Part shown: positions 54,384-64,000 of the stretch, piece by piece
How the letters are laid out: every line of letters begins with the position of its first letter
How positions within the stretch are numbered: the stretch's first letter is position 1
Origin: Adiantum capillus-veneris
Taxonomy: Eukaryota; Streptophyta; Polypodiopsida; Polypodiales; Pteridaceae
Assembly: GCA_014529385.2 (NCBI GenBank)
Contig: CM043966.1
Location: 94,397,587-94,461,586 of the forward strand
Direction: 5' to 3'
DNA length: 64,000 nucleotides
Notes under the pieces: model-generated
Database searches by the model: none
What the model was told of the DNA's origin: nothing
What the model saw: only the letters and a program-made list of their open reading frames with translations
Program-made: the position numbers and the translations under genes

Positions 54384-54413
54384 TATAAAAGGCAAGGGTC
54401 TCCCTCGCTTAGC
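54384..54413 (+). promoter_or_regulatory. PLE-B promoter and leader palindrome, copy 2
   Basis: TATAAAA (54384-54390), GCAAGGG (54392-54398), CCCTCGC (54402-54408), TTAGC. The second T-A pair of copy 1 is C-G here, a compensatory change; the next pair is mismatched. Confidence 0.65.
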
Positions 54414-54493
54414 TGGCGTGTATGTGCTTTTGTATTCTGTGCGTGTAACTGAGGGTTAGTGATTAAGTGGTTGAGCTTGGAGTGTATTAAACT

Positions 54494-54550
54494 ATGGCAA
54501 AAGGAAAGCAATTCTTGGAAGTCCAATCGTTGGCTTCTGCTTTTTCTCAG
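54494..54550 (+). CDS. PLE-B putative first exon, copy 2
   Basis: Nineteen codons, MAKGKQFLEVQSLASAFSQ, ending CAG before GTCGAG; same length and phase as copy 1. Confidence 0.5.
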
Positions 54551-56939
54551 GTCGAGTTCCTTTGCTTGATAGAAATGATGCTTGGTACTGTGAAACCTAT
54601 TTCTTGAGATTCAAATTATTGAAAGAACCGTTCATTTGGATTTCTAGTTAGCAAAGAATTTGGTTTTTACTTCACGCATGGTACTGACTGCATACACACT
54701 TAGCTTTTTGCTACTGTACAAAAAAATGGCATCAAATCTGGCATAAATATGGATACTGTTCTGGTTTTTTTTACTGATGGTGAGTATAAGGTTGAAAGCT
54801 TGGTGGTGTTGCTGGTTATGCCGCCATGGAATATATATAAGCATTCGAGTTTTTTTACAAAGGTTTTTTGTGACCCTTTTGGATGCTGGACTAAACGGGA
54901 TTTTTCTATACTGACATTGGTTTTTTTTGGCATTGATAAACTGTTGCAATACTTGGGGTGTAATTTTTTGAGAATGAATCATGTTCACTACCTTTCTCTA
55001 AGAGGTGTACCATTTTTTAATATCTGGCTCATAAAAATGGATCTAATATTTGATAATGCTTCTAAATAACCTTGAGGATGATGTGATGTATCTAATAAGG
55101 TTTCCATGGCATATTCCTTGGACTCTTTACAGGTTCAACCTTTCCAAAATTGGCAAAATTATGGTAGTATAAACATGGTTGAGAGCCAAATCACCTGCTG
55201 ATTGTGAGGGTGCTAACCAATAGGGTAAGGAATGAATATTATTTTGACTAGGGATGATACTTATCAGTTTTTTGGTTCTGGGCTGAAAGTTCAGCTGTTA
55301 CTTTGATCCCAAGGGTAATTCTGACTGACATGGATCCGGTTTTCTACTTGTTGCTTGGATGCCTAGTTTAGATCTGGCCCGTACTACCATAAAAACCTGT
55401 TATATACATACGTATTTTGGTTCTTTATGCTTTACTACTTGAAATTTGGCATAAATCAAGATTCTGACAGAGATGGGTATAGTGTTACTCTGGCTATGGC
55501 TGATACTTCCCTGGCTTGAGCTGATACTTCTTGGAGCTGATGGTTTTTTGATACCTTTACTAACGAAATGTGATACGGTATTATGGTATAGGGTGGTTGT
55601 TCTTAACATGGAAATTTTGACTGACATGGATCTAGGTTTCTACTTGTTGCTTGGATGCCTGGCTTAGATCTGGCCCGCTACCATAAAAACCTGTTATATA
55701 CATACATATTCTGGTTCTTTATGCTTTACTAATTGAGATTTGGCATAAACTAAGATTCTGACCGAGATGGGTATAGTGTTACTCTGGGTTTGACTGTTAC
55801 TTCCCTTGCTTGGGCTGATACTTCTCAGAGCTGATGGTTTTTAGATACTTTTACTAACTAAATGAGGTATGGTATTATGGTATAGGGTGGTTTTTCTTAA
55901 CTTATAGAGAATCTGACCTTACTGCTTGGATATTTTACTTTGATATAGTTTTGATAAACAATTTCATACACATACAATGGCTGTATCTAGTAATAGCTTG
56001 AAGTAGTCTGCTTTATGGCTAGCTTTGACTCTGGCTCTGGCTCTAGCTATGGCTAAAAACTTATCTGACCATGGCTGTTATGTCTCTGAAAGGGGATCCT
56101 TTATGGTAAATGGAGTAATGATGATTACAAAACATCTAAGCTTCACTTGTTGCTTGGATATCTTGCTTAGATATGGTTTTGTACATACTTATTCCATTAC
56201 ATCAAGTGATGATTCTACCATAAAATATACTCTGGTTTATATACTTTACTGTTTGCTTTGACTTACAATAAAATCTGACCTTCTACTTGTTGCTTGGATG
56301 CCTGGATTAGATCTGGCCCGTACTGCCATAATAGCCAGTTATATACATATATTATGGTTCTTTATTCTTTATGCTTTACTACTTGAGATTGGGCATAAAA
56401 TAAGATTTTGACCGAGATGGGTATAGTGTTACTCTAGCTTTGGCTGATAATCCTCTGGCTTGGGCTGGTACTTCTCGGAGCTGATGGTTTGGCTTTTTCT
56501 TTAGTTTCAAGGGGAACTCTTTATGGAATGTAGAATAATGCTGTTAAATATGCATAACCTGCTACAAAATAGTGGATGACTCAGTGACTTCAAGTTCTTG
56601 GTATCCGGCCTAAAATTGGTCAAAAGATAACCCTAGTTGATTCTGGCCTTGAAGGGCTCGACCTCAAGGCATATTTTAAGAGTGGGACATGGATAGGAGC
56701 TAGACCAGCTAGTGGCAAATAGAATTTCATATGTTTCCGCTAAAATTTTTGACTCGACATTTTACTATAGCATGTACAAATCAATTTAGGTTTAATCATT
56801 GTAGCTGTACTCTGGTGTTTATGGAGTCCAATCACTTGAGGGCAAAAGAAATCTCTCAATTATGGCAAAAATTGTCAGGGTTTCATATATAAAAGAAATT
56901 TGCAAGAGTGTGTAAAATTTATTTATCTACTGTTATCAG

Positions 56940-57140
56940 GGTTTGCCAAGATATAGGAGGAGTGCTCGGATGAGTACTATTGTTGATCTGATCAAGAGAG
57001 CACAGATCTCAAAAAAGCTTAAGGCAACTAGGACTGAATATATAGCATCATTTGCGGCAAAGAATAGGGCATGGTTGAGGCAGAGAACATATCTTAATAG
57101 AGCGTGCAAGAATAAGGAGATAAATTATAAAGATACTTAA
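56940..57140 (+). CDS. PLE-B small basic exon, copy 2
   Basis: Sixty-six codons in phase 0 after GTTATCAG, starting GLPRYRRSARMST and ending CKNKEINYKDT. About a dozen residue changes from copy 1, with no indel or stop. Confidence 0.45.
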   Translation, partial: GLPRYRRSARMSTIVDLIKRAQISKKLKATRTEYIASFAAKNRAWLRQRTYLNRACKNKEINYKDT

Positions 57141-57262
57141 AAGAAAATCATTGGCAGTTTGTAAGCTAATGAAGTTCGGTATGAAGTTGTATTTGACTAC
57201 CAAATTCTTGTTAAAGTTCATTTTTTTAATAAGGTTTATTTGCAAAAAAAAGTTGAAACTTT

Positions 57263-57359
57263 GTGACATGGATAACAACTAGGATGCCCATACATCACCT
57301 GCATATAGTGCCAATGCTAATAGAATGTTATGTTGTTCTATGGGTGCAGGTGAGGGCTA
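57263..57359 (+). ncRNA. Structured motif S, PLE-B copy 2
   Basis: Same outer CACCTGC/GCAGGTG helix as copy 1; the inner helix is weaker. Confidence 0.55.
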
Positions 57360-57593
57360 CTCTCTTTGATTCAGCATTTTGGTTGCTTTATAGTTGGGAG
57401 GAATGGTTGCTGGTTCGTAGTTTGTAAAAGAATTTCTACATTCGGATGGTGACTTGTACCAAACTGATGAGATTTAATTATACAAAATCATGATGTCTAA
57501 AGTTTGTTTCGTATAATAAACCTTGTATTTATCTGGGAACCTTGGTCTTTGAACATATGTATGTTCATTTGTGGGCAATATATGTAGATAACT

Positions 57594-57597
<4 letters not shown>

Positions 57598-57666
<69 letters not shown>
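57598..57666 (+). repeat. (CA)n right boundary of PLE-B, left boundary of PLE-C2
   Basis: About 34 CA units joining the truncated B pseudo-LTR to the family C leader. Confidence 0.95.
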
Positions 57667-57668
<2 letters not shown>

Positions 57669-57952
57669 GTATTTCTACAAAGTACAAACGCCTTCCAGTA
57701 TATAGGAGTGGCATGTTGCTATTTCCTTGGTATAATTAGCTGGGGCATAGGAAACCTTTGGTGAATAAAAAGCTTGAATGAACTTCTAAAATGATATTAG
57801 TAGGTGGAATCTTAATGGTACCTAACCCTTAGAAGTTAAAGGGGGTAATGAGAGTTTGGGCCGGTTGCCTGGATGTGTAAACTCTGTCCTCATATGCTTA
57901 ATATTACGGTGGCTCCCCCCTCATAGATCTACGCTAAAACGCTCTCTAAGTG

Positions 57953-57955
<3 letters not shown>

Positions 57956-57987
<32 letters not shown>
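57956..57987 (+). repeat. (GT)n microsatellite
   Basis: A GT run about 90 bp upstream of the family C TATA box. Confidence 0.9.
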
Positions 57988-57993
<6 letters not shown>

Positions 57994-58074
57994 GCGGCGC
58001 TGTTGTATATTCTCCCTCACGAAGCTAGGCCCTCCATACTGCTACAAAGGAATTTGGCTATTGGCACCAAACCC

Positions 58075-58105
58075 TATAAAAGGTGAGCTACCATGTTCAC
58101 TTAGC
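58075..58105 (+). promoter_or_regulatory. PLE-C promoter and leader palindrome, copy 1
   Basis: CCCTATAAAAGG (TATA 58075-58081), GTGAGC (58083-58088), GTTCAC (58095-58100), TTAGC. Confidence 0.65.
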
Positions 58106-58220
58106 ATTGGTACTATGTGCTTCTATGGTGTGTGTGTGTGTAGACTTGTGAGTGGTTGTCTATACATTGGGATTGTGAGGGTTTTACCCACTAAGGGTGT
58201 ATCGTTAAGTGGTTGGCTCT

Positions 58221-58280
58221 ATGACAAAAGGCAAAGATAAGCAAGCTATTGTGGAGCTGGTTGCTCCGACTCAATCTCAA
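58221..58280 (+). CDS. PLE-C putative first exon, copy 1
   Basis: Twenty codons, MTKGKDKQAIVELVAPTQSQ, ending CAA before GTGACT; phase 0. Related to the family B exon by position and by MxKGK. Confidence 0.5.
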
Positions 58281-58944
58281 GTGACTTATGGCATTGATAT
58301 GGGACTACTCTCCAAATTGTTTCGATGTGTTGTGATTCACTTGTTGATATAGTATATTCCTCATGCATATGCCGGAATATGCACATGGATGACAACTTCT
58401 ACTGAACCTTTTGTATCTATGGCACTAGTTTTTTTACTCGCCTTTCGAGTTTAGGAAATGCTTTCAATTTATGAATGACTTATCATAAGCATGTATATGA
58501 GAACCCTTTTACTGTCTGCGGCATTGGTTTTTTAATTCCCTTTTGAGTTTAGGGATATCTATCAATGCATATCTATGGACCTGTCATAGACATGCATATG
58601 AAAAAAACATTGAATGGTTGTTCCCTCAAACTAGCAGCTTGGTATATTGTGTTGAGACTGCCATGACAGTTATTCTACTGATGATGTGCCTCTGGGGTTT
58701 GTTATTGAGCTTACCTTTATTGCTCAAATACGGTCTATGCCATTTTAGTGTTGTGTATACAGATCTTTGGCAAAATTGCTCAATTGGGCAAATATGGTTA
58801 TGAATGGTTGGTTGTGAGTAGGGTTAAGATTGATTGTGGCCAAATATGGTTATGAAGCGTTGTGGAATATGGTAGATATGGTTGTAGATGGTTAACTTAG
58901 GGCTGCTCATGAGGCCATAGATAGTTTCTTATTGCATTGATGTT

Positions 58945-60585
58945 ATGGGCCTTGGCGGCATACTCCCCTGGCTTTTTGGAGCAAATGAGGAACTATGGAA
59001 TATCCCATCTATATGCATTATGATTAAGGGGATTAACCTCAATCATATACCTCCTCACCCACTTAATCCTCATATTGCTTTAAAAGCACTTACTGAATGT
59101 CTGGCCGACTTGGTTAGTAAACTCCAATTGGAGTAATCAATTCAACATGAATGGAACAAAACTTTGGTGGCTGTCTTTGCCAAACTGGTTTCACAACTCC
59201 CACGTGATTGGTTACATACAATGGCACAACACTAATCTATCCTTAGCCTTTCGTAAGATTAAGTCGAAATGGTTCATTCTGGGGTTAGATAAAGCATCTA
59301 ACACGGCATCTATTATCTGCCAAAAGCTTGCCTTTGAAGCGGTTGAATATTGACTCAAAGGTGGCGAGTTCTGCTACATTGAGGAAGACTTGGATATTAT
59401 TATCCAGAGAACATGTAAAAATATAAGTGAGTTAGGATTTCAGGTGGAAATTACCAAACTTCCCATCCTGTTTCCAGCTTTGAAAAGTCATAAAAGTAAA
59501 TTTTGATGGATCTCCTATGCTTCCAATTTCCTTTTTTTTGATATTACAAAACATGTCACAGAAGGACTCAATTTGATATGTGAAGAGCTCAAAAACATAT
59601 GTGCTATTAGAAGAGAAGATGTAAGGTGCTTCTCAGGAGTGGACATCCAACCTTTTTGGGTGGTTGGTAACTCGTTTGAAGTCCTCTTGAACCTTCTATC
59701 TGCCATTCATTCAGTATATATACCTAATGCTACAAAAATATCCCTCTAGTAGGTGAATATGGTCTCATAAATGTATTGAATTGTCTCATAGACTTGGCCT
59801 TCTCTAATAAAGCCAAAGAAGGGTTCTTTGTCTTTTCCTTTGTTAAATTAGCCAGGTGGTTTAGGAAAGTGAGCCAGGCTTCCCCTCTTCACATGAATCA
59901 TATTCGTTTCAAGTAGTCATTTTAGTTGGTAATAACTGCTTTCGACAAACGTGCGGCATTCCTATGGGATTCTCTTGTTCTCCTGCTATGTGTAACCTTT
60001 TATTTAATATATTTTGAATATAAATGGATTATTATGCAACTTCCCAAGCAGAAGGGCTTTCTATGCTTATACAATGTAGTCACACCTTTAGATTTATGGA
60101 TGACATATTAAGTATCAATAATCCCAACTTTGCCCAGCAGGTGTTGGATATCTATCCTCCTTGTCTATTGATTGAACCCACTCTTCTAAAACAAGAAACT
60201 GTCAACGGTATCGCCTTCCACAAAACGTACTAATTATCTATCCATTGAATTGAATATTGACACTTACTTTGATGGTAACTTCTCTACTAGTTTTTTTTGG
60301 AAAAGGGATCACCTTAAGCTTACTGCTGCTGGGTTTGTAACAAAAAAGAGCAACATACCGTTCAAAATTGCTTTACATACCTGTTTAAGTATTCTTCACT
60401 TAATTATTTACTCTTCCTCTAATGTATTCTCAACCCTAGAAGAAACGGGGGTCCTTATTAAAAAGTTTCAAGCTAAAGGCTTCCATAGAAGAGTTTGATT
60501 TCTACCATAACGACTGCTCTGAGTAAAAAAGAATGGCCTGGTGTCATGTTTGATGTTGCATTACTTATTCTTTTACTAAGGAAGT
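58945..60585 (+). pseudogene. PLE family C ORF2 remnant, copy C2
   Basis: Close relative of 45000-46656: LNHIPPHPLNPHIALKALTE, FILGLDKASNTASIICQKLA, CGIPMGFSCSPAMCN-like motif B across frameshifts near 59990, FRFMDDILSINNPNF (motif C) and FFWKRDHLKLTAAGF. Motif A is partly deleted near 59715-59730. Stops and frameshifts are numerous. Confidence 0.8.
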
Positions 60586-60626
60586 AGGCCCATATCTAAT
60601 GAGCCTACTAAAATCATTAGTTATGG
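60583..60626 (+). ncRNA. PLE-C2 3'-terminal pseudoknot
   Basis: Stem 1: AGTAGG (60583-60588) with CCTACT (60604-60609). Stem 2: CCATATCTAATGA (60590-60602) with TCATTAGTTATGG (60614-60626). TGCCTGGGTAAGGGTGGA and (CA)n follow. Confidence 0.75.
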
Positions 60627-60641
60627 TGCCTGGGTAAGGGT

Positions 60642-60780
<139 letters not shown>

Positions 60781-61374
60781 CTTATAGCTAGTCCTGGCAT
60801 GATTGAAATTTCCTTAATATATATTTTGCTGGGACTATTGGCCGGGGGTGCCCTTGGTGTATTACCGGCTCGGATTTTTTTTTTTTTTGGGGACCTTATG
60901 GTATCTAAACCTTGGTGTTAAAATTAGGTGGACCTTTTGCCTTGCTAGGATAAGCTTTGAACATTGGGGAAATAAAGGCTTGAACTCACTAAAGGTGGGA
61001 CCTTACCGGTACCTAACCTTGTAGTTAATAGAGGTTATGTGAGTGTGGCAGGATTCATGTCTCTACATTACCTATCATTCTCCGCTTTAACCCATGGTGG
61101 ATCCCTCTTGGAAGGTTTGCGCTACTATCTCATCCCCCTTTCTCTCTTGCTTTCTCCCCCATCTCTGTACAAGGCGGCACAGGTAGCCTCTACTGCTTAT
61201 GAATGTGCCCGCTGTACTGTGCTGGTGGTTGGCTTCCACTTGCTCCAACGTCCCCCCTCCCTCTCTCTCTCCCCTCCCTTATCTCTCTGTACCTGGCGCT
61301 GTTGCTGCTCAAGACACCTAATGAGGTCGGGCCCGCTTTATAGCCATGAAGAGGGTGCTACCTGCTCCAAACCC

Positions 61375-61406
61375 TATAAAAGGTGAGATTTTCTAGCTCA
61401 CTTAGC
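61375..61406 (+). promoter_or_regulatory. PLE-C promoter and leader palindrome, copy 2
   Basis: CCCTATAAAAGG (TATA 61375-61381), GTGAG (61383-61387), CTCAC (61397-61401), TTAGC. Confidence 0.65.
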
Positions 61407-61502
61407 ATTGGTTGTGTATGTGTGTGTACTTGGTGTATTAGACTGCATATTAGGACTGTATACAACCTTTCCTACTAAGAGGTAGTGTTAAGTATTGGAT
61501 CT

Positions 61503-61562
61503 ATGGAAAAGGGCAAGGAGAAGTACGCCATTGTGGAGCTGGCTGCTCCGACTCAATATCAG
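61503..61562 (+). CDS. PLE-C putative first exon, copy 2
   Basis: Twenty codons, MEKGKEKYAIVELAAPTQYQ, ending CAG before GTGAAT; phase 0. Confidence 0.5.
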
Positions 61563-61611
61563 GTGAATTTTGGCATTAAAATGGGCTCTTGTACGTTCGT
61601 ATGATGGGTTG

Positions 61612-61806
61612 TTATTCTTTGATTGGTTTTCTCATGCATATGCCAATAGAGGTACTTGTATGGCAACTTATGCTAAATATTTGAAGAATCTCCTCTGTAG
61701 GCCTACTACTAGGCCTCGCCTCATGGTCATGGGATGCCCTAGCCCTCTTGTGAGTTGCATCGTCCTCATCGGACTGAGAATTTCCCCGAATCCTCTTCGG
61801 AGCCAT
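61612..61806 (-). CDS. Hypothetical minus-strand N-terminal fragment
   Basis: An ATG at 61806 opens a polar stretch (MAPKRIRGNSQSDEDDATHK) that looks like the N-terminus of a nuclear or transposon protein. Homology to the PLE-C leader takes over near 61660, so it is cut off. Not recognised. Confidence 0.25.
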   Translation of the reverse strand: MAPKRIRGNSQSDEDDATHKRARASHDHEARPSSRPTEEILQIFSISCHTSTSIGICMRKPIKE

Positions 61807-61849
61807 AGTAATAGCCTTATAAAAGGATACTTAATCAATTAGAGAATTA

Positions 61850-62352
61850 ATTGAATAATCTCTCTTATTTCTTTTACCAAAAAATAGAGATTTTTGGACT
61901 TAGTAAATATCTTCGATAAATATATGGGTGAGATATTTCTATCTTAACTTCCTGGTAGTATTATTGTGCTCCCATAATTATCCTATAACTATCGAAGCTA
62001 TTTTACTAATTTCCTTATTTAATTTCTCTTCAAAAATATCCTAATTTAGCTTTAGTAATTTATGAATTACTTATCTACTCGTGGGATATTTATCTTGGGT
62101 GGATTTTGATATGTTATAACCCTAGTAATTATTTTTCTAACTTCTAAATTGATTTATTAATTTTTCCATTTAATTCATAATAAAAATCAAACAATATTGA
62201 CTAAGGTAATTTTCTAAACTGATTATTTGTACGTAAGATAATTATCCCAACTTCCTAATGCTGTTTTCCATCTCTAGTAATCACTATGTATTTATATAAA
62301 CAAATTAGAGATAATATTAGCTAAGGTAATTAGCTAAACTAATTATCTATAC
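61850..62352 (+). repeat. AT-rich imperfect tandem repeats, left part
   Basis: Units of roughly 120-150 bp share AATATT(A/G)(A/G)CTAAGGTAATT, CTAAACT(A/G)ATTAT and CC(A/C)AACTTCCTAA. They resume at 63681 after an insertion. No coding potential. Confidence 0.6.
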
Positions 62353-62356
62353 TTAA
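62353..62356. repeat. TTAA target duplication, left copy
   Basis: TTAA immediately before the CACTAG terminus; its partner is at 63677-63680. Confidence 0.65.
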
Positions 62357-63676
62357 CACTAGAATGGTAACCTAACAAGACATAAAAGTGTCCTTTCAGG
62401 GTTTTGGGAAAAAATTCCAAAACCATATTAGATCCACTCATTTTGAAAAATCCTTTCATGAGCTTATAGTTCAATAACTACTACATATGGAAAAAATGAG
62501 AAACTTGTAATTTTTCTCATCCCTTGGTCATTACAAGCCTCCAAAGTTGATGGACCAGTGCATTTTGCCCAAAAAAACAATTTCTTATAGTTGATTGCAT
62601 ATAAATAAGAGTGGGGATTTTTGTAGGACATGAGAGAAAATGCCCCGTTAACTTCAATGGGTTGGTGACCAAAACATATGGTTGCTTTTACCTCACTATT
62701 TTTTTTTGGGCAAAAAAAAAAGGTACGAAAAAGTTGCATTTTTGCCATTCTGTGGACCTATCATCAAGGTTTCTATAGTCACACTCAATACAGATACTAT
62801 ATACATGTTTTCTTAGTTCCCTTTGGGCCTTTGGAATCAAAAGGAGCCATGGAGCATGTCAAAAGGATAATGGATCTGTTACAATTGGAACCTTGGGGGC
62901 AATGATAAAGTGCTAACAAACATGAAAAAACTGGGTTTAGCATTATGACCTCTAGAAACCCATAGAAACTACTCAATATCTAGCCAAGTTTGTAGTGTAT
63001 GATTAGATATGGTTACTATCTACAAAATACACACAATTGGCCTAAGAAACTAGCAATATTGAGAAAGTTATACTTGCTACTCTAAAATGTATCGTATTCT
63101 TCAGCAATCAAAAAACTCAACCATCATCATATACTATGCTATATAGCATATTAGGTACCCCAAAACTCAAGGAAGACTAGATTTATGTTAAATATAACAC
63201 TTACACAATCAAAATTGATTTTGGATATCAAGAAAGTCCCCAAAAAAATCATAAAAGTGCTAATTTTGGCCAAAAAATAGGATTATGCAATTCTTGTAAA
63301 TTGGTCATAACTTTCAATTTTAACACTTAGCTCTCCCTACAAGCATCAAAACATGTTGAGAACTATGAAGGCCTAACCTCTAGCCATCTAAACCTCACAA
63401 ACATGAAGTTTAGAGTGGTATAGTTGCCAAAAATTAAAAAAAAGCCAAAAACAGGACCCGTTTTTTCACACAGTTTAGGTTCAAAAATGTTGTGCAAGAG
63501 TAAGGTTAATGGTGAAAGCGATACTCCAAAAAAAATGCTAAGTTTTTTTCAGCTCATAAGGCAACTTTGTGGATACATAGCACCTAGAAATAATTCAAAT
63601 AATTCAAGAAAAATGGTCACTTAACAGGACACAAAAGTGTCCAAGGACATAAAAGTGTCCTGTTACCATTCTAGTG
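62357..63676. mobile_element. Non-autonomous DNA transposon with TTAA duplication (piggyBac-like)
   Basis: A 1,320 bp element with perfect 15-bp terminal inverted repeats CACTAGAATGGTAAC / GTTACCATTCTAGTG, flanked by TTAA on both sides. Subterminal palindromes GGACACAAAAGTGTCC and GGACATAAAAGTGTCC lie at the right end (about 63628-63661), with a half-copy ACATAAAAGTGTCC at the left. There is no transposase ORF. TTAA duplication and a CA-start terminus suit the piggyBac superfamily; CACTA elements would give 3-bp duplications, which do not match here. Confidence 0.65.
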
Positions 63677-63680
63677 TTAA

Positions 63681-64000
63681 GATAATTTGTTTTCCATGTT
63701 TAGTAATTATTATGTATTAGCTAATTTCCCTTCTCAATTTATAATCAAAACTAGACAATATTAGCTAAGGTAATTAGCTAAACTGATTTTCTATGCATGA
63801 CCTAATTATCTCGGCTTCCTAACAGTGATTTCTAGCTCTGATGATTACTATATAATTATGTAAGTGATTTAGCTAATTTCTCCCTTCAATCTATGCTTAA
63901 AAATAAATAATTTTATCTTAATTAATTAGCTAAACTAATTTTTTACGCATAACCTAATCATCTTGGCTTCCTAATAGTTATTTCTTTCTTTGATAATTAC
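63681..64000 (+). repeat. AT-rich imperfect tandem repeats, right part
   Basis: AACTGATTTTCTATGCATGA at 63781 recurs as AACTAATTTTTTACGCATAA at 63933 (152 bp apart). The array runs off the window edge. Confidence 0.6.

Larger units (their letters stand above)
54034..57597 (+). repeat. PLE-B pseudo-LTR 2 (3.56 kb)
   Basis: Direct repeat of 46845-50409. It ends at the position of the internal CACACA, here expanded to (CA)n. Confidence 0.85.

Noticed and set aside
62357-63676. CACTA (EnSpm) element because the ends begin CACTA
   Set aside because: The 3-bp flanks do not match (TAA against TTA), while the 4-bp TTAA flanks match exactly.

Overview
This window looks like nuclear DNA from a land plant with a large, repeat-packed genome. 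The evidence is chromodomain Ty3/gypsy elements primed by initiator tRNA-Met (primer sites TGGTATCAGAGC), a Ty1/copia element, a hAT element with a BED finger, TATA-box promoters and long dinucleotide microsatellites. The species cannot be told from the sequence. A seed-free vascular plant such as a fern or lycophyte is a guess, based on where the retroelement type in the second half is known. I see no intact host gene; one possible last exon of a host gene lies at 23255-23428.

Layout. 1-8848: a decayed Ty3/gypsy element (gypsy-1) split by a 3.58 kb hAT transposon with 8-bp target duplications, then rearranged gypsy-1 LTR and inverted pol pieces. 8849-15363: a gypsy element (gypsy-2) with near-identical 559/557 bp LTRs and a 5-bp target duplication (CTGCA), but with stop-riddled genes; it sits inside another gypsy-1-type LTR. 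15364-18625: remains of further gypsy LTRs and a chromodomain tail. 19062-20744: a small non-autonomous LTR element with target duplication CAAGA. 20750-25140: mostly unassigned sequence with the orphan exon and a poly-C tract. 25141-36955 and 45000-61660: an array of Penelope-like retroelements (PLEs) of at least three related families (A, B, C). 36956-44989: a ghost fourth PLE-like leader, a fold-back element, tandem duplications and a 5'-truncated copia element. 61800-64000: AT-rich tandem repeats split by a 1.32 kb element with TTAA duplications and CACTAGAATGGTAAC termini (piggyBac-like).

The PLE array is the notable part. Element A (25361-36955) has two ~3.77 kb direct repeats (pseudo-LTRs) around ORF1 (unknown, RG-rich C-terminus) and ORF2. 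ORF2 is a reverse transcriptase with a CxC motif upstream, as in the Naiad/Chlamys PLE clade, but I find no GIY-YIG endonuclease. Element B (46845-57666) repeats the plan, and family C copies lie at 45000-46656 and 57667-61660. Every element 3' end carries an H-type pseudoknot supported by compensatory changes, then a GTGCCTGGGTAAGGG-like box, then (CA)n. Each next copy begins directly after that (CA)n, so copies appear to have inserted into the (CA)n tails of earlier copies. The 3' pseudo-LTRs of A and B both stop at a short internal CACACA tract that is expanded at the junction.

The pseudo-LTRs share a TATA box, a palindromic leader ending in TTAGC, and a tiny first exon ending in CA(G/A) followed by GT in phase 0. 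Candidate acceptors in front of ORF1 (A), ORF2 (A and B) and, in B, a 66-residue basic exon are also phase 0. This suggests that one start exon is spliced alternatively to several coding exons. A second structured RNA motif recurs about 2-3 kb downstream of each leader. All of this is read by eye; no alignment, folding or database search was run.
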